Assembly: GCF_947331465.1 (NCBI RefSeq)
Contig: NZ_CAMZOK010000003.1
Location: 620,001 to 684,000, forward strand
DNA from: Shimia sp. Alg240-R146
GTDB taxonomy: Bacteria; Pseudomonadota; Alphaproteobacteria; Rhodobacterales; Rhodobacteraceae
Length of the DNA stretch: 64,000 nt
Direction of reading: 5' to 3'
Part shown: in pieces, positions 40,064 to 48,551 of the stretch
How positions within the stretch are numbered: the stretch's first letter is position 1
Layout: each line of letters begins with the position of its first letter
Notes under the pieces: model-generated
Seen by the model: the letters and a program-made list of their open reading frames with translations, nothing else
Told to the model about the DNA's origin: nothing
The model's database searches: none
Position numbers and translations under genes: made by a program

Positions 40064-40846
40064 TTGGACACTCTCTCCCCTATTATGCTCGGATTTCTGG
40101 GTAGTCTTGCCGCAGGCTCAATGACCGCCATTGGCGCAATACCCGTGCTTTTTGGTCGCGTGCCGTCTCGCGCTACCCGAGACCTGTCACTTGGTTTCGC
40201 AGCGGGCGTGATGCTTGCTGCATCCTTCTTTTCACTGATTATTCCTGCTCTTGATGCGGCTGAACTGCGGTATGTGAATGAGGCAGCACCGGCCGCAATC
40301 GTTTGTATTGCGATCCTTCTTGGGATGGGTGCCGTGGCACTTATGAACGAGAAACTCCCGCATGAGCATTTCAGCACAGGGCGAGAGGGACCAGAGGCAG
40401 CATCCCTTCGAAGGGTATGGCTGTTCATCATCGCCATCACGATCCACAATTTCCCCGAAGGGCTGGCGGTGGGCGTCGGCTTTGGCGCAGATGGTGTGTC
40501 AGGCGGTATGCCGCTTGCCATCGGGATCGGACTGCAGAATGCGCCCGAAGGTCTGGCCGTCGCGGTGTCACTGCTCGGCGAAGGGTATTCGAAAGTCCGG
40601 GCTTGGGGGATCGCCGCATTAACTGGCATGGTTGAACCCATTGGCGGACTTTTGGGTGCGGGGATCATCACGATCTCGGAACCGCTTCTCCCTTGGGGTT
40701 TGGCGTTTGCGGCAGGCGCGATGCTCTACGTTATCAGTCACGAGATCATTCCTGAAACCCACCGAAGCGGTCATCAGAACAAGGCCACGCTTGGCCTTGC
40801 GATCGGCTTGGTCATCATGCTGTTTTTGGACGTCTGGCTCGGGTAA
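40064..40846 (+). CDS. ZIP-family divalent metal transporter
   Basis: The 260-residue transporter has eight helices and the paired metal motifs HNFPEGLAVGVGF (helix 4) and QNAPEGLAVAV (helix 5). The start is TTG at 40064; an ATG seven codons later lacks a ribosome site. ZIP proteins move Zn, Fe or Mn toward the cytoplasm, so its place in an otherwise efflux and delivery island is notable. Confidence 0.88.
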   Translation: MDTLSPIMLGFLGSLAAGSMTAIGAIPVLFGRVPSRATRDLSLGFAAGVMLAASFFSLIIPALDAAELRYVNEAAPAAIVCIAILLGMGAVALMNEKLPHEHFSTGREGPEAASLRRVWLFIIAITIHNFPEGLAVGVGFGADGVSGGMPLAIGIGLQNAPEGLAVAVSLLGEGYSKVRAWGIAALTGMVEPIGGLLGAGIITISEPLLPWGLAFAAGAMLYVISHEIIPETHRSGHQNKATLGLAIGLVIMLFLDVWLG

Positions 40847-40853
40847 AAAAACG

Positions 40854-41321
40854 ATGAAGATATCCATCCTTCCCGGCCTCACTGCCGTGTTGATCGCTCT
40901 TTTCGTGGATCAAGTCACGAAGTTCTTTGTCATGGACAACGCGTCCTCGTTTGCCACCGGCATTCAAATCCTACCCATTTTCGACCTTGTGTATGTTCAA
41001 AATGATGGGGTTAGCTTCGGGATGTTCGGGGGCATGCCTTGGTGGGGACTGTCGGCATTGGCGCTCGTGATATGCACTGTTCTCGGTGTGATGCTTTTTC
41101 GCAGCGACAATCACATTGAAGCTGTCGCGCTTGGTGCGATCATTGGCGGCGCACTCGGTAACGTCGTAGATCGCTTCCGATTTCAAGCCGTTACCGACTT
41201 TCTGAGCTTCCACATCGCGGGCCTGTCTTGGCCGGCCTTCAACCTTGCCGATGTATTTGTCGTGTGTGGCGTGGGGGTACTTTTGTTGTTTCCGCTGCGA
41301 AGGGCACGTTGTCAGGCATAA
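40854..41321 (+). CDS. lspA: Signal peptidase II (lipoprotein signal peptidase)
   Basis: LspA cleaves signal peptides from prolipoproteins. The 155-residue protein has four helices and the catalytic aspartates Asp115 (AVTDFLSFH) and Asp133 (FNLADVF), plus DQVTK and GNVVDR. A housekeeping lspA is expected elsewhere in the genome, so this is likely an accessory copy. LspA is a known passenger of metal islands. It overlaps the convergent L,D-transpeptidase gene by 10 bp. Confidence 0.92.
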   Translation: MKISILPGLTAVLIALFVDQVTKFFVMDNASSFATGIQILPIFDLVYVQNDGVSFGMFGGMPWWGLSALALVICTVLGVMLFRSDNHIEAVALGAIIGGALGNVVDRFRFQAVTDFLSFHIAGLSWPAFNLADVFVVCGVGVLLLFPLRRARCQA

Positions 41322-41842
41322 ATATCGATGGGCGTTCCGTCGCGCACCATAGCATAAATCTCTTCAATCTGCCGATCGCTGACCGCAATACATCCGGCGG
41401 TCCAGTCCTGCTTATTTGTCGGATCAATGCCCCGCCTTGGGCCACCGTGGATAAAGATATCACCGCCTGGAGACTGGCCCTGAGCTACCGCGAAAGCGCG
41501 ATCTTCGGCATTGGGGTAAGAAATGCCGATTGAAAGATGAAACAGGCTCTCGGGATTTCGGCGATCGATGGTGTAGGTTCCTTCGGGCGTGCGTCCGTCG
41601 CCCTCGAATTGCTTGTGTCCTTCCGGAGCAAAACCAAGCCCGACCGGGTAAGTGCGCAGCACACCCTGCGCGCCATCAAGAGCAAGCAGTCGTTGAGATT
41701 TGTAGAGGCGCAGGCGTGTCACTTCCGGACCAGTGTACGACCTGAATTTGTTGGCGCATCCGGCCAAGAATGTCGCCACCGCACCAGATAGGAAAAGCCG
41801 TCTTGGTAATTTTGTAATCTTCACTGCCCTATGCCTCTTCAT
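41312..41842 (-). CDS. L,D-transpeptidase (YkuD), lipoprotein
   Basis: The 176-residue protein has a lipobox ending at Cys29 (VATFLAGC) after a twin-arginine-like start (PRRLFLSG), and a YkuD domain with His132 (FIHGG) and catalytic Cys151 (TAGCIAVSD). Such enzymes make 3-3 peptidoglycan cross-links or attach proteins. It begins 45 bp after the ATPase stop on the same strand, so both are probably under the ATPase promoter. No clear ribosome site precedes the ATG. Confidence 0.9.
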   Translation of the reverse strand: MKRHRAVKITKLPRRLFLSGAVATFLAGCANKFRSYTGPEVTRLRLYKSQRLLALDGAQGVLRTYPVGLGFAPEGHKQFEGDGRTPEGTYTIDRRNPESLFHLSIGISYPNAEDRAFAVAQGQSPGGDIFIHGGPRRGIDPTNKQDWTAGCIAVSDRQIEEIYAMVRDGTPIDIYA

Positions 41843-41887
41843 TGGAGGTTCGATGTGCTTATCGGATACAGCGTTGTCTTTTTCCGA

Positions 41888-44230
41888 TCAATGGCCGTGT
41901 GCCAGCGCGCCTTTTGCCATTTCCTCGCCAACTTGCTCTCCGCTGCGCGGTCCTTGGTCGTCGTCGCGCGCTCGTAACAACCGCAAGGCGTTGGCGACAA
42001 CGAGAAGCGATACGCCGACGTCTGCAGCAATTGCGCCCCACATGGACGCCATACCGAAGGCAGTCGCGACAACGAAGATTGCCTTGGTTGCCAAAGACAG
42101 GCCGATGTTCTGTTTGATGATCGACATGGTCCGGCGCGAATGCCCGATCAGCCATGGAACTTTGCCGATGTCGTCTGTCATGAGAGCGATGTCTGCCGTT
42201 TCAATCGCGGCGTCCGACCCGACCGCGCCCATTGCGATGCCGTAATGCGCACGCGCCATTGCCGGTGCGTCGTTCACTCCGTCCCCGATCATCGCGACGG
42301 TCGTATATTGCGCCACCAGCTCTTCGATGGCGGTGACCTTATCCTCGGGCAGGAGCTCGGCCCGCACCTCGTCGATACCGACTTCGGCAGCCACTGCTCT
42401 TGCCGTGGCCGCGTTGTCGCCGGTGAGCATCACGATCTTTTTGACACCCTGTGCGTGCAAACGCGCGACAGTGCCCTTGGCATCTGGCCGGATCCGGTCC
42501 CGCAGTTCGAGAACGCCGCTGACGCCGTTGGCATCACCGATCGCCACCAGCGTGCTGCCCGCGCCTTCGATCTGATTGCGCAGATCAGCCGGAATATCCC
42601 CGCCAAGGCCCTTTTCCTCGGCAAACCGGTCTGAGCCGAGCCAGATGGACTGACCGCCCATTTGACCCTCAAGGCCGCGCCCTGGGACGGTTCGGGTATC
42701 CTCGGCGGCGACGATTTTTATTCCGTCCTGCTCTGCACGGCCAAGGATAGCCCGCGCCAGAGGATGTGAGGAACGCGCTTCGAGGGCCACGGCCCGTGCC
42801 ATCAATTCGGCTTCGGTTGTGCCACCAAGCGGATAAATGGCCGCAACCTCGGGCTCACCCATGGTGATCGTACCGGTCTTGTCCATGGCCAGCGCTGTCG
42901 TGCGACCCGGGGCTTCGACATAGGCTCCGCCCTTGATCAGCACACCATTGCGCGCCGAGGCGGCAAGAGCCGCGACAATGGAGACAGGGGTCGATATCAC
43001 CAAAGCACAGGGGCAGGCGATGACCAAAAGAACCAGTGCGTTGTAGAACCAAAAGCCCCAATCGCCGCCCGCGACAAGTGGCGGGATTAAGGCAATGAAA
43101 ATAGCAAGCACCATCACAACTGGTGTGTAAATGCGGGCGAACTTTGTCACCCATTGTTCGACCTCTGCGCGACGCGAATGTGCATCGCCGACCATGCGAA
43201 TGATCTTGGACAACACTGTGTCAGATGCCGCTTTCGTTGCCAGTACGGTCAACGTGCCCTCACCATTTATGGTGCCCGCGTAGACATCGTCGCCCGCCTC
43301 TTTTGGCACCAAAGCGCTTTCACCCGTAATGGGCGCCTGATCGACAGCTCCCGCCCCGTCGACAACTTCACCGTCCAGGGGAATGCGGTCCCCTCCGCGC
43401 ACAATGAACTTGGTTCCGACAGCGACGGCCGCGGCGGGAATATCCGTCTCAGACCCATCCTCGTTTATCACCCGCGCGGTCGGAGGCGCGAGGTCGAGAA
43501 GCGCCGAGACGGCATTGCGTGCGCGCCCGACGCTCCAGCTTTCAAGATACAGTGAAAGTGAGAAGAAAAACGCAACAGTTGCGGCCTCGAAGAACTCTCC
43601 AAGCGCGATTGCACCGGCAACGGCAACCACCATCAACAGGTTCATATCAGGAGAGATCCGGCGCGCAGACGACCATGCTTTAGGTGCCACCAGCCACACA
43701 CCGAATAGAATTGCGCCAGCGAACAAGGCAACTTCCGCCATTGGCATCGCGGATTCCCCATGGCCGGAAAAGATGCCGATGGCCCCGCCAATCCCGGTTT
43801 CAACCAGATGGTATGTGAACCCCGCCGCCCAAAAGCCTCCGCTCAACATCGTAAACTGCTTTTGTTTCTTCAGATGTGCAGCCTGATCGGCGCTGGCGTC
43901 CTCGGCATCCCACGGTTTGGCCGTCATGCCAGTTGATGCGACCGCCTTGATGATGTTGTCCGAGGACACTGACGTGCCACCTTCAAGAACGGTCATTCTG
44001 GCGTTGATGACGTCAAAGGCCAGAAATTCCGCCCCTCCGACCTCTGGACCGACGACTTTGTTGAGGATCGAGACCTCTTCCGCGCAGTCCAAGCCGCTGA
44101 CGTGGAAACTCCGCCCGTCGGAGGCGCTGACTTGCGTTGGCGGAACAGCATCACCACCACAGCAACTTGTGCCTGTTTCAGGCGAAGAAGCGGCATGATC
44201 GTGATCATGATGAGCAGCATCGTGTGGCAT
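41888..44230 (-). CDS. Heavy-metal P1B-type ATPase (Zn/Cd/Pb exporter)
   Basis: The 780-residue pump has a His/Cys-rich start (HHDHDHAA, then CCGGD), a degenerate HMA domain with one cysteine (GLDCAEEV), eight helices, Cys406-Pro-Cys408 (IACPCALV) and the phosphorylated Asp450 of DKTGTIT. The combination indicates the P1B-2 Zn/Cd/Pb group (ZntA/CadA). The ATG has AAGGAT upstream and lies about 33 bp after a MerR-type promoter. Confidence 0.94.
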   Translation of the reverse strand: MPHDAAHHDHDHAASSPETGTSCCGGDAVPPTQVSASDGRSFHVSGLDCAEEVSILNKVVGPEVGGAEFLAFDVINARMTVLEGGTSVSSDNIIKAVASTGMTAKPWDAEDASADQAAHLKKQKQFTMLSGGFWAAGFTYHLVETGIGGAIGIFSGHGESAMPMAEVALFAGAILFGVWLVAPKAWSSARRISPDMNLLMVVAVAGAIALGEFFEAATVAFFFSLSLYLESWSVGRARNAVSALLDLAPPTARVINEDGSETDIPAAAVAVGTKFIVRGGDRIPLDGEVVDGAGAVDQAPITGESALVPKEAGDDVYAGTINGEGTLTVLATKAASDTVLSKIIRMVGDAHSRRAEVEQWVTKFARIYTPVVMVLAIFIALIPPLVAGGDWGFWFYNALVLLVIACPCALVISTPVSIVAALAASARNGVLIKGGAYVEAPGRTTALAMDKTGTITMGEPEVAAIYPLGGTTEAELMARAVALEARSSHPLARAILGRAEQDGIKIVAAEDTRTVPGRGLEGQMGGQSIWLGSDRFAEEKGLGGDIPADLRNQIEGAGSTLVAIGDANGVSGVLELRDRIRPDAKGTVARLHAQGVKKIVMLTGDNAATARAVAAEVGIDEVRAELLPEDKVTAIEELVAQYTTVAMIGDGVNDAPAMARAHYGIAMGAVGSDAAIETADIALMTDDIGKVPWLIGHSRRTMSIIKQNIGLSLATKAIFVVATAFGMASMWGAIAADVGVSLLVVANALRLLRARDDDQGPRSGEQVGEEMAKGALAHGH

Positions 44231-44262
44231 GAGTTATCCTTAGATTCGCGACTATTTTGACA

Positions 44263-44293
44263 AGGATACGAGCTACAGCAACTAGAGCTACAA
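44263..44293 (-). promoter_or_regulatory. MerR-type promoter of the P-ATPase operon
   Basis: On the minus strand, TTGTAG (44293-44288) and TATCCT (44268-44263) are separated by 19 bp containing CTCTAGTTGCTGTAG, nearly identical to the dyad before the second L,D-transpeptidase. Confidence 0.78.
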
Positions 44294-44469
44294 GAAGAAA
44301 AATGACAGCGCGTCCTATATTCGTTTGAACTACGAAAACCTGCCTCAGTTAGTCACCTTCCAACAACGCGCCGGAGGAAGTTTTGAGGCCGAAGGCGGGA
44401 ACGATTGAATATCGTCTGGCTTTCATCATATCAGCGAAGCAACAATACTTGGGTAAAGGGAGCCAAAAG

Positions 44470-44745
44470 ATGATCAAGCGAAATGCAGCCGTATTCACGC
44501 TCATACCGCTCGTGAGCGCTTGCGCGGTCACCATGACCGAGCCTCAAGACGCAAGCCCGACACCTTCCATTCCTGAGGAAGTGATTGCTATTGCAGGACC
44601 CAACCAAGACCTCATGTCAGCCTTCCTGCGTCCTGAAGACAGTTGCTATTGGTACATGCACAATGGCCCGGTTGAAAAGACACCTCTGCCGCTTCGGACT
44701 GCTGACAACCGTCCCATCTGCATTCAACAGCCCGCAGAGGCATAA
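44470..44745 (+). CDS. Small lipoprotein of unknown function
   Basis: The 91-residue protein starts at ATG 44470 with GGGAG upstream. It has a lipoprotein signal (MIKRNAAVFTLIPLVSAC|A) and a short mature part with two cysteines (DSCYWYMHNGPVE and PICIQQ) that may form a disulfide. The family is not recognised. It is a possible client of the island LspA and Dsb proteins. Confidence 0.65.
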   Translation: MIKRNAAVFTLIPLVSACAVTMTEPQDASPTPSIPEEVIAIAGPNQDLMSAFLRPEDSCYWYMHNGPVEKTPLPLRTADNRPICIQQPAEA

Positions 44746-44816
44746 CAAACAAAAACGGCCCTGAATTCATCAGAGCTGTCTTCATTTGTTCGCAGTCATC
44801 GACGATGCTTTGACTG

Positions 44817-45479
44817 TTAGCTGGTGGAGACCACGCTGTCCGAAGCGGAGTAGAGATATACAGTTGAGCCGATTTCGACATTTGGATACAGCGCATTGAT
44901 ATGCGCCATCACCATCCGCACGCAGCCTGAACTCGCGCGGCCGCCAATCGATCTGGGGTGAGGCGTGCCATGAATACGCAAATACGTATCGCGCTGCCCG
45001 ACGTAGAGGTAAATCGCACGAGAGCCGAGGGCATTTGTAGGACCAGGCTCCATGCCGTCAGCCCATCGCGCGTTCTCAGGGTCACGTTCGATCATCGATT
45101 GGGTCGGTGTCCAATGCGGCCATTCGACCAGACGGCGCACGGTATAAGTGCCCGGTTCATAAAGATTACCGCGCGCAATCGCGACGCCGTAGCGCATCGC
45201 CGTGCCCCCCTCTTCGATGTGGTAGAGATATCTTGCGACAGCATCGACGTGGATATCGCCAGGCGCCAGCCCATCCCGTGCCTCGACCCGTTGCGGAAGG
45301 AAACGCGGTGCAAGATCCCATGGGTTAGATGTTTCAAGAACGAAGTTTTCTGGAGTAACTTGCGCGTCCCAAGCAGCCTTTTGTGACGCCGTTGGCCATG
45401 TATTGGCAAAAGCGGGCGAAGCCAGCGGCGCTGAGAAAAGTGCAGTAGTGGTCGCGATGAAATGGCGTCTGGTCAGCAT
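44817..45479 (-). CDS. L,D-transpeptidase (YkuD), Tat-type signal
   Basis: The 220-residue protein has a twin-arginine signal (TRRHFIATTTALFSAPLASPAFA) and a YkuD domain with His170 (RIHGTPHP) and catalytic Cys186 (SSGCVRM). It resembles the ErfK/YbiS group that forms L,D cross-links or anchors Lpp-like proteins. GGAG precedes the ATG. It has its own MerR-type promoter 62 bp upstream, so expression should respond to metal. Confidence 0.92.
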   Translation of the reverse strand: MLTRRHFIATTTALFSAPLASPAFANTWPTASQKAAWDAQVTPENFVLETSNPWDLAPRFLPQRVEARDGLAPGDIHVDAVARYLYHIEEGGTAMRYGVAIARGNLYEPGTYTVRRLVEWPHWTPTQSMIERDPENARWADGMEPGPTNALGSRAIYLYVGQRDTYLRIHGTPHPRSIGGRASSGCVRMVMAHINALYPNVEIGSTVYLYSASDSVVSTS

Positions 45480-45540
45480 ATTGAACTTGTCTCCGTCCTA
45501 ATAGTCAATTTGCGTAATATGTGCCGCATGCTCCATATGA

Positions 45541-45571
45541 CAGGTACAACCTACACCAACTAGAGGTTCAA
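45541..45571 (-). promoter_or_regulatory. MerR-type promoter of the second L,D-transpeptidase
   Basis: On the minus strand, TTGAAC (45571-45566) and TACCTG (45546-45541) are separated by 19 bp containing CTCTAGTTGGTGTAG. The -10 is weak. Confidence 0.7.
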
Positions 45572-45873
45572 TAAGAATCTTCGCTTCACACAAATTTGTG
45601 TATTTGCATTTGCGTACTGACAACATTTTGTCACGCGACGGAGGCCAGCAGCCAATGGCCGCTTTCGGGAAAACCCGGCGTCGGCGTGAGCTTCCCCTTA
45701 AATCGGGGCTGAAAAAGGTCGAACGACAGCTTTGTGCGGATTCAGGTCATTTGTGTGGCGTCCAGAATCTAGGACTCTGGGCTCAAAACCGACCTTCGCC
45801 GCTCCCCCACCCCCAAAACAAAAACGCCCCACTCTCACCAAGCGGGGCGCCTCAATTTTCTTCGCAAACCCAA
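45572..45873. other. Island right boundary, non-coding
   Basis: About 300 bp without a supportable gene separate the island from tyrB. Composition rises to core GC across it. It ends in the tyrB terminator. No direct repeat matching the left boundary, integrase or tRNA was found by eye. Confidence 0.5.
45819..45849 (-). terminator. Intrinsic terminator of sseA-tyrB
   Basis: CGCCCC (45825-45830) pairs with GGGGCG (45844-45849), extended by two pairs past a mismatch. On the minus strand the stem runs into TTTTTGTTTT, 25 bp after the tyrB stop. Confidence 0.82.
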
Positions 45874-47058
45874 TCAGACACCTGCGTCGATGATCGCCTG
45901 TGCCAGCGTCGGGATGGTGTCTTTGTTCAGGCCCGCGATGTTCATGCGGCTGTCGCCCACCATGTAAATCGCATTGTCCACGCGCATCTTCTCCACCAGA
46001 TCAGGCGTCGTGCCCAACAGGCTAAACATGCCGCGGTGCTGCGCAAGGAAGCCAAACCGGTCCGACCCGCTCAAACGCTGCAATTCATCGGCCAACTGCT
46101 GGCGCAGCGCCAACATGCCCAAACGGGTTTCTTCCAGCTCGGCCATCCAATCGGCCTTCAGCTCGGGATCTGTCAGGATCGTGGTCACAACCCGCGCACC
46201 GTGATCGGGTGGAAACGAGAAGTTCTGTCGGTTCAGGTGGTTCAGGTTGCCCTGCGTCACCGGCGTATCCGCCGCGTCCTTGCTGATGGCCATCAACAGA
46301 CCGGTACGCTCACGATAGATGCCAAAGTTCTTGGAACAGGACGCCGCGATCAGCAGCTCAGGCACTTGTGACGCCACCAAACGGGTCGGCGCGGCGTCTT
46401 CTTCCAGACCATCACCAAAGCCCTGATAGGCAATGTCGATCATCGGCAGACAGCCTTTGTCGAGGATCAGATCGATCACCGACTGCCACTGCGTCAGGTT
46501 CAGGTTTGCACCCGTCGGGTTGTGACAGCAGCCATGCAGCAAGATCACATCGTCCGCCGTCGCATCCGCCAGATCTTCCATCATGCCATCAAAATTCACC
46601 GCGCGGGTTTCCCCGTCGAAATAGCGATATTTCACCACCTCGATGCCGAGATAGCCCAGAATGCTGACATGGTTCGGCCACGTCGGGTCAGACACAAACA
46701 CCCGTGCGTTCGGGCTCATCTGTTTGGTCAGCTCAAACGCCTGCCGCACAGCGCCTGTGCCGCCCGGTGTCGCCGCCGCCGCAATGCGCGCACGATCCAC
46801 GCTGTCGGCCAGCAACAGATCACACATCGCCGCCGAATAGGCCGGATCGCCCGCCAGACCGGTGTAGGCCTTGGTTTCCTGCTCAGCCACCAGCTTGCGT
46901 TCGGCCGCTTTCACAGCGCGCATCACAGGCGTCACGCCCTGCGCGTTTTTGTACACACCCACACCCAGATCCACCTTGGTGGCGCGTGGGTCTTCGCGAT
47001 ACTGGGCCATCAGGCCGAGGATTTTGTCTTTGGGTTGCTCTTTGAGGTTCGTGAGCAT
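45874..47058 (-). CDS. Aromatic amino acid / aspartate aminotransferase
   Basis: The 394-residue PLP enzyme belongs to the class Ia aminotransferases (TyrB/AspC). It shows the PLP lysine motif SCSKNFGIYRERTG, the ligands HGCCHNPTGANL and DIAYQGFGDGLEEDA, and the late RMNIAGLN. The start ATG 47058 is preceded by CGGAG and overlaps the sseA stop (TGATG); the upstream open frame is spurious. It probably makes glutamate and aromatic amino acids or aspartate. Confidence 0.93.
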   Translation of the reverse strand: MLTNLKEQPKDKILGLMAQYREDPRATKVDLGVGVYKNAQGVTPVMRAVKAAERKLVAEQETKAYTGLAGDPAYSAAMCDLLLADSVDRARIAAAATPGGTGAVRQAFELTKQMSPNARVFVSDPTWPNHVSILGYLGIEVVKYRYFDGETRAVNFDGMMEDLADATADDVILLHGCCHNPTGANLNLTQWQSVIDLILDKGCLPMIDIAYQGFGDGLEEDAAPTRLVASQVPELLIAASCSKNFGIYRERTGLLMAISKDAADTPVTQGNLNHLNRQNFSFPPDHGARVVTTILTDPELKADWMAELEETRLGMLALRQQLADELQRLSGSDRFGFLAQHRGMFSLLGTTPDLVEKMRVDNAIYMVGDSRMNIAGLNKDTIPTLAQAIIDAGV

Positions 47059-47915
47059 CAGGTTTCTCCGGTGGCTACGGGCATGGTGGGAAACGCGCCC
47101 CACTCCGCCCAGGATCCGTCATAAAGCGAATGATCGGACTTGCCGAACCGCTCCATGGCGAGGCTCAGGACCGCGGCGGTGACGCCCGATCCACATGTTG
47201 TGATCGCCGGTTTGGACACATCCACACCCGCCGCTTCAAATACCGCGCGCAAGTCATCCGGCGACTTCATGGTACCATCTTCAGTCAGCAAGGTCCCGAA
47301 CGGCACATTCTTTGACCCCGGAATATGCCCACTGCGCAATCCTTCGCGTGGCTCCGGCGCTTCGCCGCGAAACCGCGGTGCGGCGCGGGCATCGATGACC
47401 TCATGATCGCCAAGCTTGGCGGCCTGCGCCACCTGCGTCACGTCGCGCACCATATGGTTTTGACGCCGCACTGTCATGTGCCGGTCGCGCACCATTGGCG
47501 GCAGGTCATCCGTGTCGCGTCCTTCTTTGATCCATTTCGGCAAGCCACCGTCCAGCACAGCGACGTTCATTTGCCCCATCAGGCGGAACAACCACCAGAC
47601 GCGGGCCGCCGAGAAAATCCCGTGGCCGTCATAAACCACCACCTGATGCCCGTCGCCCACGCCCATGGCCCGCAAGCGGGACATGAACTTTTCAACCGGC
47701 GGCACCATATGCGGCATCTCGCTGCGGGCGTCAGACACGTCATCAATGTCGAAAAACCGCGCTCCCGGAATATGCGCCTCAGCGTATTCCGCTTTGGGGT
47801 CGCGCCCCATCGCCGGCAGATACCAACTCGCATCCAGAACACGCAGATCAGGATCCTTCAGATGCGCGGCCAACCATTCCGTTGAGACCAGCGTTTTCGG
47901 ATCGTCCAAAGCCAT
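47058..47915 (-). CDS. sseA: 3-mercaptopyruvate/thiosulfate sulfurtransferase
   Basis: The 285-residue protein has two rhodanese domains. The N-terminal one is inactive-like (VVVYDGHGIFSAARVWW) and the C-terminal one carries the catalytic loop CGSGVTA typical of 3-mercaptopyruvate sulfurtransferases. GAGGGGGAT precedes ATG 47915; the frame opens 40 codons upstream without similarity. It is coupled to the aminotransferase, which could supply 3-mercaptopyruvate from cysteine. Confidence 0.92.
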   Translation of the reverse strand: MALDDPKTLVSTEWLAAHLKDPDLRVLDASWYLPAMGRDPKAEYAEAHIPGARFFDIDDVSDARSEMPHMVPPVEKFMSRLRAMGVGDGHQVVVYDGHGIFSAARVWWLFRLMGQMNVAVLDGGLPKWIKEGRDTDDLPPMVRDRHMTVRRQNHMVRDVTQVAQAAKLGDHEVIDARAAPRFRGEAPEPREGLRSGHIPGSKNVPFGTLLTEDGTMKSPDDLRAVFEAAGVDVSKPAITTCGSGVTAAVLSLAMERFGKSDHSLYDGSWAEWGAFPTMPVATGET

Positions 47916-48040
47916 TCTATCCCCCTCGTTCTGCGCCGCCACGCACGATTGTTGCGCGGCCAATCCAGAGTCATCTGAATGCCTACATCCGGGGGAGGAG
48001 AGAGGCAAGGGTGCGACCCCAACAGGCCGCACCAAAGGCG

Positions 48041-48316
48041 TTATTTTGCAAGCGCGTTGCGCACAACGCTGACGATCGCCAGCACAACACCGCCGCCTAC
48101 GCCACCGCTGGCGACCTGACCGATGATGCCAGCGATGTCCATGCCACCGCCCGCAAGCCCACCGGCGCCGATCATGCTCAGCACCTGACCGCCAAGGCCA
48201 CCGCCAACAATACCCGAAATCGAGTTGATTAGCGGGCCCTGATCAATCTTGCCCACCAGCTTACCAGCTGCATTGCCGCCCACAGCGCCTGAAATCAGCG
48301 AAATCAAAAGTTCCAT
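48041..48316 (-). CDS. Small Gly-rich membrane-type protein
   Basis: The 91-residue product consists almost wholly of Gly/Ala/Ile/Leu segments with many GxxxG-like spacings (GAVGGNAAG, GIVGGGLGG, GAGGLAGGG, GGVGGG), like glycine-zipper proteins that insert in membranes. No signal peptide or catalytic residue is seen. Start 48316 is chosen for spacing from AAGGGA; ATG 48319 is equally possible. The family seems conserved in Rhodobacterales. Confidence 0.65.
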   Translation of the reverse strand: MELLISLISGAVGGNAAGKLVGKIDQGPLINSISGIVGGGLGGQVLSMIGAGGLAGGGMDIAGIIGQVASGGVGGGVVLAIVSVVRNALAK

Positions 48317-48551
48317 CATACGTCCCTTCGTTTTCAGGCCTTGATTGAATCATTGTTTGTTGGGGCGGGCCTGTCGCCTGCCGCTACATAGGCTGCGGCT
48401 TCAAAGTCACATAAGGGGAATTCTCACCACTTCTCCCCGCCTTAAGTGCCGCATCGTGTTTCCAAACCTTTGTAAATCTGATCTATTTTCTTCAACTGCG
48501 CGTAGTTTCTTTTAAGCAAACCCTGTAAATCGCCCGATCGCGGAGGCCGTT

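Noticed and set aside
44325..44355. TTGAAC-19-TAGTCA upstream of the small lipoprotein gene
   Set aside because: The spacing matches the MerR promoters, but the spacer has no dyad, so regulation by MerR is not supported.
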